DNA from: Candidatus Omnitrophota bacterium
GTDB lineage: Bacteria > Omnitrophota > Gorgyraeia > JABMQH01
Length of the DNA: 6,400 nucleotides
Assembly: GCA_026387595.1 (NCBI GenBank)
Contig: JAPLLL010000131.1
Coordinates: 1 to 6,400, forward strand
Reading direction: 5' to 3'
The notes beneath the pieces were generated by a model. It saw nothing but the letters and a program-made list of their open reading frames with translations. It was not told the origin of the DNA and did no database searches. The first letter of the stretch is position 1; each line of letters starts with the position of its first letter. The position numbers were made by a program, and so were the translations under genes. This document shows positions 1-4,968 of the stretch, one piece after another.

Positions 1-102
1 GGCATAACCCGAACAAGAGAGGAGGCAATTGCGGTAAAGAAAAGGGTCTTAAAACGCATCAGGAGGAACGCAGACAGGATTTTGATAGCCAGTACCTTAT
101 GA
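1..102 (+). CDS. ispE: 4-diphosphocytidyl-2-C-methyl-D-erythritol kinase, C-terminal end (partial)
   Basis: An open frame enters from the left edge and ends at TGA 100-102, giving 33 residues that begin GITRTREEAI and end DRILIASTL. The pattern (a hydrophobic-Gly strand, then a helix rich in Glu/Ala/Arg, then a final strand before the stop) matches the last part of IspE, where the GHMP-kinase fold ends with a similar helix and a strand finishing in a V/A-R/S-T-L type tail. IspE phosphorylates CDP-methylerythritol in the MEP isoprenoid pathway in the cytoplasm. The main support is context: ispE directly precedes spoVG in Bacillus-type clusters. The catalytic and ATP-binding motifs lie outside the window, so another GHMP kinase or an unrelated C-terminus cannot be excluded. 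The stop codon overlaps the region just before the spoVG ribosome binding site, which suggests co-transcription. Confidence 0.6.
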   Translation, partial: GITRTREEAIAVKKRVLKRIRRNADRILIASTL

Positions 103-108
103 AAGGAG
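103..108 (+). promoter_or_regulatory. Shine-Dalgarno site of spoVG
   Basis: AAGGAG at 103-108 lies directly after the ispE stop codon. It is 10 nt before the ATT codon at 119 but 37 nt before the first in-frame TTG at 146. This spacing supports initiation near 119 rather than at 146. Confidence 0.65.
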
Positions 109-118
109 CACCACGACA

Positions 119-679
119 ATTGAAATCACGGAAGTCAGGATCTTTTTGAAGGATGGAAGCGACAAGAAGCTGAAAGCGTATGCAACCGTTACTTTTGACA
201 ACGCTTTCGTGGTTAGAAATATTAAAATTATAGAGGGGCAGAAGGGCCTTTTCGTGGCCATGCCGTCACGCAAACTCAAAGAATCATGCCCGAAGTGCAA
301 CTTCAAGAACGCCGTAAGGAGCAAGTTCTGCAACAACTGCGGCAGTAGCCTTCCGATGACGGACAGAAGACCTATGCAGGAGACTACTGAGGCAGGGGCA
401 GGCCAGAAGGATTCGGAACACAGGGATATCGCGCATCCTATCACGCTCGAATGCAGGGAATATCTGCAGAAGAAGATACTGGATGCCTACTCTAATGAAA
501 AAATAAACGGCCCGGCAACCCCGGTTCAGGAATCAGCCCATGCAGTACAGCCCCAGCCGCAGGCTGGTCAGCCTTCGGCTGTCGCGCCGGCTGTCGCGCC
601 GAAGGTAGAAAGACGGGAAGAGCCTAAGGTAGAAAAACGGGAAGAAAAGAAGTCGCTTGAAGGCGACCTGGAGTTTTAA
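119..679 (+). CDS. spoVG: SpoVG family nucleic-acid-binding regulator with inserted zinc ribbon and charged tail
   Basis: SpoVG proteins are small DNA/RNA-binding regulators known from Firmicutes and Borrelia. The core is clear: MEITEVRI (residues 1-8), a strand region through about residue 38, then GLFVAMPSRK (43-52), and later HRDIAHPIT (101-109) with a helix to about 127. These match the family's MEVTDVRL, GLFVAMPS and FRDITHPI blocks. Between the second and third blocks about 48 extra residues are inserted, with C57-x2-C60-x10-C71-x2-C74-G, a typical zinc ribbon. After residue 130 comes a Pro/Ala-rich then Lys/Glu-rich tail to residue 186, absent from the roughly 97-residue Bacillus protein. 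Start: the frame is closed by TAG at 86-88 and has no ATG/GTG/TTG before TTG 146, which would remove the conserved first strand. I therefore start at ATT 119, well placed after AAGGAG. A single lost G after TTG 120-122 would also explain it. Positions from 146 on are certain. Confidence 0.88.
   Translation: MEITEVRIFLKDGSDKKLKAYATVTFDNAFVVRNIKIIEGQKGLFVAMPSRKLKESCPKCNFKNAVRSKFCNNCGSSLPMTDRRPMQETTEAGAGQKDSEHRDIAHPITLECREYLQKKILDAYSNEKINGPATPVQESAHAVQPQPQAGQPSAVAPAVAPKVERREEPKVEKREEKKSLEGDLEF
577..646 (+). repeat. Short tandem repeats in the spoVG tail
   Basis: A perfect 12-bp unit, GGCTGTCGCGCC, occurs at 577-588 and 589-600, encoding Ala-Val-Ala-Pro twice. A second repeat with 24-bp period follows: AAGGTAGAAAGACGGGAAGA at 602-621 and AAGGTAGAAAAACGGGAAGA at 626-645, encoding KVERREE and KVEKREE. 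Both keep the frame and probably arose by local slippage or duplication in a disordered tail. Confidence 0.8.
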
Positions 680-686
680 TTTATAC

Positions 687-757
687 TGCCCGGTGGTGTA
701 ATGGTAACACACCAGCCTTTGGAGCTGAGGTTCCTGGTTCGAATCCAGGCTGGGCAA
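687..757 (+). tRNA. tRNA-Gln (anticodon UUG)
   Basis: A full 71-nt cloverleaf can be folded by eye. The acceptor stem TGCCCGG (687-693) pairs with CTGGGCA (750-756) with one G-T wobble. The D arm is GTGT/ACAC with loop AATGGTA. The anticodon loop CTTTGGA is at 717-723, with TTG at 719-721. The variable region is four bases, and the T arm is CCTGG-TTCGAAT-CCAGG. The discriminator base is A757 and no CCA is encoded. The anticodon stem has four good pairs and a C27-A43 mismatch at its outer end. The anticodon UUG reads CAA and, by wobble, CAG. It sits 7 nt after the spoVG stop, with no visible promoter or terminator of its own, so it is probably cut out of a longer transcript. Confidence 0.95.
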
Positions 758-791
758 TAATTCGGCTCTGGTTTTACAAATGGCCGAATTA
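758..791 (+). repeat. Inverted repeat (hairpin) directly after tRNA-Gln
   Basis: TAATTCGGC (758-766) is perfectly complementary to GCCGAATTA (783-791), giving a 9-bp stem with a 16-nt loop. It begins immediately after the tRNA discriminator base. No T-run follows, so it does not look like an intrinsic terminator. A role in tRNA 3' processing or in the glmU leader is possible but unproven. Confidence 0.6.
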
Positions 792-844
792 CCCCGAGCA
801 CTCTTTGTGACCGATACTCTGGGGCGAGGGGTAGAAGACTTAAA
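758..844 (+). other. Structured glmU leader region with a 22-codon mini-ORF
   Basis: This 87-nt gap is by far the longest non-coding stretch here. It contains the 758-791 hairpin. The CCCC run at 792-795 can then pair in two exclusive ways: CCCC-GAG with CTC-T-GGGG (817-824), or TACCCC (790-795) with GGGGTA (828-833). The second pairing would cover AGGGG 827-831, the nearest purine-rich sequence before glmU. An ATG at 780 opens a 22-codon frame (MAELPRALF...GVEDLK) whose TGA at 846-848 overlaps the glmU ATG 845-847 as ATGA. No Shine-Dalgarno precedes this ATG, so its translation is doubtful. Confidence 0.4.
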
Positions 845-1933
845 ATGAAAAACACGATTGCGGTAATACTTGCGGCGGGTAAAAGCACGAGGATGCATTC
901 GAGCTTTTCCAAGGTGCTGCACAAGATATACGGCAAGTCCATGCTTGAGTATGTGTTTGACGATATCCGCGCCATAGGCATAAATAAGGGCGTTGTCATC
1001 ACAAGCCGGTCCAACGGCATAGAGAAAAAGATCTCCATGCCGAAGGGTTTCAGGTTCGCGTTCCAGGACAAGATGCTTGGCACGGGCCACGCCCTGAAGC
1101 AGGCGGTAAAAGCGCTTTCCAGGTTCAGCGGGGACATCCTGGTCCTGTACGGGGATACCCCGCTTGTGACGAAAGACACGTTGAGAAAACTTATCGAGAA
1201 ACATAAACTAAACGGGGCGGCCTGCACGCTTTTGACCACGACCATGAAGAACCCTTCCGGCTACGGCCGCATCGTAAGGGACGAGAAAAAAGACGTGCTG
1301 AGGATCGTGGAGGATGCCGATGCCTCGCTCTATGAGAGGATGATAGACGAAATAAACGTCGGCGTGTACTGCTTCAAGGCAAAAGAGGTTTTCAAGGCCC
1401 TTGAGTTGTTAAGGCCAAAGGGCCCGAAAAAAGAATATTACCTGACTGACGCTGTCGAGATACTCTCGCGTCGCAAGCTGAAAATAGATTCCATACAGAC
1501 AGACGATTCGGACGAGGCGCTGGGCGTAAATTCAAGGATGGACCTGGCAAGGGCCCAGACGCTTACAAAGAACAGGATACTCACGGATTTCATGCATCAG
1601 GGGGTCGGCATAATAGACCCTTCCACTACGCACATATATAACGACGTCAAGATCGGCCAGGACACGATAATATATCCGTTCACCGTCATAGAAAGCGGCG
1701 TGCGTATCGGAAAACACTGCAAGATCGGCCCTTTTGCAAGGTTGCGGCCCGGCACTGTCCTTGAAGACGCTGTTGAGATCGGGAACTACGTCGAAATAGT
1801 CCGTTCCAGGATAGGTTCCGGCACCAAGGTAAAACACAAGTGCTATATTGCCGACGCGCGGATCAAAAAGAACATAAACATTGACGCGGGCGTAATCATT
1901 ACGAAGGAGACGAATAAAAATGCCAAACGGTGA
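845..1933 (+). CDS. glmU: GlmU-type UDP-GlcNAc pyrophosphorylase with truncated acetyltransferase domain
   Basis: Residues 1 to about 230 form the nucleotidyltransferase domain that makes UDP-GlcNAc from UTP and GlcNAc-1-P for cell-wall and lipid A precursors. Visible motifs: LAAGKSTRM (9-17), K23 in SKVLH (the usual Pro before it is Ser), Q74 and GTGHAL (79-84), YGDTPL (102-107) with metal-binding D104, GYGRIVR, E156, N171, and N229 in GVNSRMDL. The left-handed beta-helix starts near 260 and keeps FARLRPG (R301, R333 of E. coli), H331 (H363), Y334 (Y366) and N345 (N377). However, K351 is V319, the CNYDG loop is gone, and the protein ends at 362 against 456 in E. coli. The last coils and C-terminal arm, which build the acetyl-CoA site, are therefore missing. 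Its end overlaps prs by 14 nt. The ribosome binding site is weak (AGGGG 827-831, 13 nt away). The acetyltransferase activity is probably lost. Confidence 0.93.
   Translation: MKNTIAVILAAGKSTRMHSSFSKVLHKIYGKSMLEYVFDDIRAIGINKGVVITSRSNGIEKKISMPKGFRFAFQDKMLGTGHALKQAVKALSRFSGDILVLYGDTPLVTKDTLRKLIEKHKLNGAACTLLTTTMKNPSGYGRIVRDEKKDVLRIVEDADASLYERMIDEINVGVYCFKAKEVFKALELLRPKGPKKEYYLTDAVEILSRRKLKIDSIQTDDSDEALGVNSRMDLARAQTLTKNRILTDFMHQGVGIIDPSTTHIYNDVKIGQDTIIYPFTVIESGVRIGKHCKIGPFARLRPGTVLEDAVEIGNYVEIVRSRIGSGTKVKHKCYIADARIKKNINIDAGVIITKETNKNAKR
1904..1909 (+). promoter_or_regulatory. Shine-Dalgarno site of prs inside the glmU 3' end
   Basis: AAGGAG lies 10 nt before the prs ATG at 1920 and inside the last codons of glmU. 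The site and start are embedded in coding sequence, so glmU and prs translation are likely coupled. It also means the glmU C-terminal codons are constrained by the prs initiation signals. Confidence 0.7.
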
Positions 1934-2861
1934 GCTTTTAGTATTCGGCGGCAATGCAAATCCGGAACTTGCTAAAGAAATATGCGATTACCTTGGCATA
2001 GACCGGGGCAAGGCCCTCATTGACAAGTTTAGCGACGGAGAATCGCGCATCAAGATAGACCAGGACGTGCGTGGCCGCGACGTATTTATCATACAGTCTA
2101 CGTGCCCGCCTGTAAGCGAAAATCTCATGGAATTATTGATAATGATAGACGCGATCAAACGCTCATCCGCAAAAAGGATAACCGCGGTCATACCTTATTT
2201 CGGATACGCAAGGCAGGACAGAAAAGACCAGCCGCGCGTGCCCATTACGGCAAAGCTGATCGCAAATATCCTTACCGGAGCAGGCACGAACAGGGTCCTT
2301 ACCATAGATCTGCACGCGGGCCAGATACAGGGCTTCTTCGACATACCGCTTGATCATCTCTTTGCGATAAATGTTTTTGTCGAGTATTTTAACAAGATGA
2401 AGCTGAAAAACATGGTGGTTGTTTCCCCGGACGTAGGCGGGATAAAAATGGCCCGCGCCTATGCCAAGAGATTCAAGGCCGGTCTCGCTATAGTTGATAA
2501 GCGCCGCGTAAGTGACCGCCAGGCAGAGGTGATGCACATCATGGGCGAGGTAAAAGGGAAAAACGTTATTATTGCGGACGATATGGTGTCTACGGCAGGT
2601 TCGCTTGTAGAAGCGGTTGCAGCGCTGAAAAGCGCCGGCGCAAAAGACGTATACGCCGCGATAACGCACGCCGTGCTGTGCGGCCCCGCGATAGAAAGAT
2701 TAAAGGGTTCTTCGCTTAAAGAGCTGGTTGTCACGAACACGATACCGTTGTCTAAAGAAAAAAAGTTAAAAAAGATAAGGGCGCTTTCGATAGGGCCCCT
2801 TCTGGCAGAAGCGATAAAAAGGATCCACGACGAAGAGTCAGTAAGCTCATTGTTCATATAG
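1920..2861 (+). CDS. prs: Ribose-phosphate pyrophosphokinase (PRPP synthase)
   Basis: This enzyme transfers pyrophosphate from ATP to ribose 5-phosphate to give PRPP for purine, pyrimidine, His, Trp and NAD synthesis in the cytosol. The 313-residue length matches class I enzymes (315 in E. coli), and similarity runs end to end. FSDGE (37-41), the flexible loop YFGYARQDRKDQPR (93-106), DLHAGQIQGFFDIP (130-143) with the catalytic-region His, VVSPDVGGIKMARA, and the PRPP-binding loop ADDMVSTAGS (219-228) are all present. In that loop the usual third Asp (D224 of E. coli) is Ser and the final Thr is Ser; comparable Ser forms are recalled from other PRPP synthase classes. The C-terminal DEESVSSLF matches the family ending NEESISAMF. 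It starts inside glmU and is followed 19 nt later by rplY, an order shared with Firmicutes (glmU-prs-ctc-pth). Confidence 0.97.
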   Translation: MPNGELLVFGGNANPELAKEICDYLGIDRGKALIDKFSDGESRIKIDQDVRGRDVFIIQSTCPPVSENLMELLIMIDAIKRSSAKRITAVIPYFGYARQDRKDQPRVPITAKLIANILTGAGTNRVLTIDLHAGQIQGFFDIPLDHLFAINVFVEYFNKMKLKNMVVVSPDVGGIKMARAYAKRFKAGLAIVDKRRVSDRQAEVMHIMGEVKGKNVIIADDMVSTAGSLVEAVAALKSAGAKDVYAAITHAVLCGPAIERLKGSSLKELVVTNTIPLSKEKKLKKIRALSIGPLLAEAIKRIHDEESVSSLFI

Positions 2862-2880
2862 AAAAGGAGAATCGAAATAA

Positions 2881-3627
2881 ATGGAACGCGCAAGCTTAGA
2901 AGTACATGTAAGAGAGGAAAGGGGAACGCAATTAGCCAGGCGCCTGAGGCAGCAGGGTATTGTGCCGGCAGTGGTGTATAAAGGCGGCAAGGACAATTTA
3001 AGCCTGAAACTTTCGGAAAAAGAATTCCTGAAGACTATCGGCACAAAGGCCGGCACCAACGTTATCATCACCCTGAAGATAGACGGCGCAAAGACTAAGA
3101 AGGACAAGACCGTCATCATAAAAGAGATCCAGAAGGACCCGCTCAAGGGAAGGATCCTTCACATAGACTTCAACGAGATCTCGCTTACCGAAACGCTGAA
3201 GGTGCAGGTAAAGGTCGAGCCCAAGGGCGAACCGATCGGCGTAAAAGAAGGCGGCACGCTCGAGCGCATCATGAGAGAGGTGGACGTTGAATGTCTGCCG
3301 ACCGAGATACCGGCGAAGCTGGAAATAGACGTAAGCGCGCTGAAGATAAATGATTCGGTTTATGTAAAGGACATTGCAGCGCCGAAAGGCGTCAAGATCC
3401 TGCAGGATCCTTCGCTTATAGTGATGTCCATCAAGCCGCCGTTCGTAGAAAAGGTGGCCGAGCCGGTGCCGGGCGAAGCAGCTGCGGAAGAGCCCGAACT
3501 CATCAGGAAGAAGAAGGAAGCCGAAGAAGGCGCTGAAGAGGGCGAGGCAAAAGAAGAAGGCAAGAAGGAAGAGGGCAAGAAAGAGGCGGCCCCTAAGAAA
3601 GAAGCCCCGAAAGAAGAAAAGAAGTAG
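2881..3627 (+). CDS. rplY: 50S ribosomal protein L25/TL5/Ctc with long Lys/Glu-rich tail
   Basis: L25 binds 5S rRNA in the large ribosomal subunit; the long two-domain form is known as TL5 or Ctc. The N-terminal domain (about 1-95) carries RGTQLARRLRQQGIVPAVVY, the family's typical R-x-LR-x-G-x-(I/V)PAVVYG block with Lys in place of Gly (VVYKGG), and ends with LHIDFNEIS. The second beta-rich domain runs from about 100 to 188 with VKEGGTLERIMREVDVECLP and a final VMSIKPP. From about 191 to 248 the chain is a low-complexity Glu/Lys/Ala tail with repeated EEGKKEEGKKE, probably disordered and solvent exposed. Short Glu-rich extensions are common in this family; this one is long. AAGGAG at 2864-2869 supports ATG 2881. 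The gene sits between prs and pth, its usual place in several phyla. Confidence 0.97.
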   Translation: MERASLEVHVREERGTQLARRLRQQGIVPAVVYKGGKDNLSLKLSEKEFLKTIGTKAGTNVIITLKIDGAKTKKDKTVIIKEIQKDPLKGRILHIDFNEISLTETLKVQVKVEPKGEPIGVKEGGTLERIMREVDVECLPTEIPAKLEIDVSALKINDSVYVKDIAAPKGVKILQDPSLIVMSIKPPFVEKVAEPVPGEAAAEEPELIRKKKEAEEGAEEGEAKEEGKKEEGKKEAAPKKEAPKEEKK

Positions 3628-3634
3628 CCTGAGG

Positions 3635-4204
3635 ATGAAATTGATAGTCGGCCTGGGTAATCCCGGCCTTAAGTACAAAAATACGCGGCATAACATCGGT
3701 TTTCTCGCGTTGGATAGTTTCGCGAAAAAAAACAGGATCAAAATAAACAAAAAAAGTTTTTGTTCGCTCTTTGCGCGCAACGGTGGTTTAGCGTTTCTTA
3801 AGCCGCATACGTTCATGAATAATTCCGGGGACGCGGTTTCCGCCGCCGCCTCAAAATTCGGGGTAGAGGGCAAAGACATCCTTGTCGTATGCGACGATAT
3901 AAATCTTCCGCTGGGAACCGTCAGGCTAAGGCCGCAGGGAAGCGCAGGCGGGCACAAAGGGCTTATTTCTATAATTGATAAATTAGGTACCAGTTCTTTT
4001 AACCGGCTGAGGATCGGGATAGCATCCGAGGGGCGCGGGTCCGCCAATCTTAAGGATTTCGTGCTTTCGGGGTTTGTTTCCGGCGAAAAAAAAGCCGTTA
4101 AGGAAACCGTTGCCAGGGCGGCGGCGGCGATAGAAACATGGACGGAAAAAGGGATAAATACGGCAATGAATAAGTTTAATACAAACGGAGGTGGAGACAA
4201 TTGA
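3635..4204 (+). CDS. pth: Peptidyl-tRNA hydrolase
   Basis: Pth cleaves the ester bond of peptidyl-tRNAs released from stalled ribosomes so that the tRNA can be recycled. The protein begins MKLIVGLGNPGLKY with the conserved Asn (N9), followed by TRHNIGF with the catalytic His (H19). FMNNSG, CDDINLPLG with the conserved Asp, the GSAGGHKGL block and FNRLRIGI follow in family order. The 189-residue length is typical (194 in E. coli). It starts 7 nt after the rplY stop with only GAGG directly before the ATG, so it is probably translated by coupling to rplY. Its stop codon (TGA 4202-4204) overlaps the TTG start of rpsF. The rplY-pth pairing is widespread and makes functional sense within a translation-centred cluster. 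Confidence 0.97.
   Translation: MKLIVGLGNPGLKYKNTRHNIGFLALDSFAKKNRIKINKKSFCSLFARNGGLAFLKPHTFMNNSGDAVSAAASKFGVEGKDILVVCDDINLPLGTVRLRPQGSAGGHKGLISIIDKLGTSSFNRLRIGIASEGRGSANLKDFVLSGFVSGEKKAVKETVARAAAAIETWTEKGINTAMNKFNTNGGGDN
4187..4192 (+). promoter_or_regulatory. Shine-Dalgarno site of rpsF
   Basis: GGAGGT lies 8 nt before TTG 4201, inside the last codons of pth. The strong match supports use of the non-ATG start of rpsF and links pth and rpsF translation. Confidence 0.75.
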
Positions 4205-4485
4205 AGAGCTATGAAGGCGTATTCATCACAAAGGCGGGCCCTGCAGATGAAGCCAACCAGAAAGTATTGGGCCAGATAGAAGCGGAAATCACAAAAAACG
4301 GCGGTAAACTCGAGAATACGGAAAAATGGGGCAAACGCAACCTGGCGTACCCTATCAAGAAAAACAAGGAAGGCCTCTATTACAAGATCGATTTTCAGAT
4401 AGAGCCGGGCAAGATCTCGGAGCTTAAAAAGATCTATCACCTTAACGAAGAGATCATAAGAGAGCTTATTATCAGGAAAGAATGA
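4201..4485 (+). CDS. rpsF: 30S ribosomal protein S6
   Basis: S6 is a platform protein of the small ribosomal subunit that binds 16S rRNA together with S18. The 94-residue protein starts (M)KSYEGVFI and contains EKWGKRNLAYPIKK (about 41-54), matching the family's signature region (DWGRRQLAYPI in E. coli). It ends with LNEEIIRELIIRKE, corresponding to FNDAVIRSMVMR. The start codon is TTG, overlapping the pth stop as TTGA, after a strong GGAGGT. No alternative ATG would keep the conserved first strand. It heads the classical rpsF-ssb-rpsR-rplI block. In other bacteria the S6:S18 complex can repress its own operon by binding the leader mRNA; no such leader can be recognised here because the start is embedded in pth. 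Confidence 0.96.
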   Translation: MKSYEGVFITKAGPADEANQKVLGQIEAEITKNGGKLENTEKWGKRNLAYPIKKNKEGLYYKIDFQIEPGKISELKKIYHLNEEIIRELIIRKE

Positions 4486-4492
4486 GGCGCAT

Positions 4493-4945
4493 ATGGCCAG
4501 TCTGAATAAAGTACTATTGATAGGCAATCTTACGCGCGACCCGGAACTGCGGTACATACCGTCCGGCACTGCCGTGGCAACGTTTACCGTAGCGGTGAAC
4601 AGGGCGTACACCTTGCCGTCGGGCGAAAAAAAGGAAGAGGTTTGTTTTGTAAAGATCGTCGTATGGGGCCGCCGCGCGGAAGTATGCGGCGAATTTTTGT
4701 CCAAGGGCAGCCCCGTATTCATTGAAGGAAGGCTGCAATCGCGCAGCTGGGAGGATCAGAGCGGGCAGAAGCGTTCCACAACCGAAGTGGTGGCGAACAA
4801 CGTCCAGTTCCTGGGCGGCAAGGGCAAGGATGTGCCTGTGCCGCAGGAGCCGGAAAATCAGGGCGAACCGATACCTGATATAGATGCGGGAGGCCCTGCA
4901 GCATCCCCGGGCGCAAAGGCACCCGAGGAAGAAGTACCATTCTAA
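4493..4945 (+). CDS. ssb: Single-stranded DNA-binding protein
   Basis: SSB coats single-stranded DNA during replication, repair and recombination and recruits partner proteins through its C-terminal tip. The OB-fold domain spans about residues 1-108: SLNKVLLIGNLTRDPELRYI, the AVATFTVAVNR strand, VKIVVWGRRAEVCGEFLSKG, and VFIEGRLQSRSWED. A Pro/Gly-rich flexible linker follows (about 109-143) and the protein ends EEEVPF, the acidic-Pro-Phe tip used for partner binding (DDDIPF in E. coli). The length, 150 residues, is slightly short of the E. coli protein (178). It begins 7 nt after rpsF with GAGG at 4484-4487, which overlaps the rpsF stop. Its position between rpsF and rpsR is the ancestral one. 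Confidence 0.97.
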   Translation: MASLNKVLLIGNLTRDPELRYIPSGTAVATFTVAVNRAYTLPSGEKKEEVCFVKIVVWGRRAEVCGEFLSKGSPVFIEGRLQSRSWEDQSGQKRSTTEVVANNVQFLGGKGKDVPVPQEPENQGEPIPDIDAGGPAASPGAKAPEEEVPF

Positions 4946-4968
4946 ATCGTCAGAAAGGATAGATATCA

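Noticed and set aside
146..148. TTG at 146 as the spoVG start
   Set aside because: It would delete the conserved first strand MEITEVRI and lies 37 nt from the only good Shine-Dalgarno site.
99..149. ATG at 99 as a start reading toward spoVG
   Set aside because: The frame differs from spoVG and stops at TGA after 16 codons. It would also start before the Shine-Dalgarno site.
657..687. Possible sigma-70 promoter before the tRNA (TTGAAG plus TTTATA/TATACT)
   Set aside because: The -10-like elements fall at or next to the tRNA 5' end, so transcription would start inside the tRNA.
758..833. Intrinsic terminator after the tRNA
   Set aside because: The stems are not followed by a run of T; the sequence after them is purine-rich and leads straight into glmU.
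1933..2000. Frameshifted remainder of GlmU after its stop codon
   Set aside because: No GlmU-like beta-helix hexapeptides appear in any frame there, and the sequence encodes the well conserved N-terminus of Prs.
2998..4722. A 574-codon open frame on the minus strand
   Set aside because: It lies opposite rplY, pth, rpsF and ssb, all firmly identified on the plus strand. Its translation is low in recognisable motifs and crosses several gene boundaries, as expected for a chance antisense frame.
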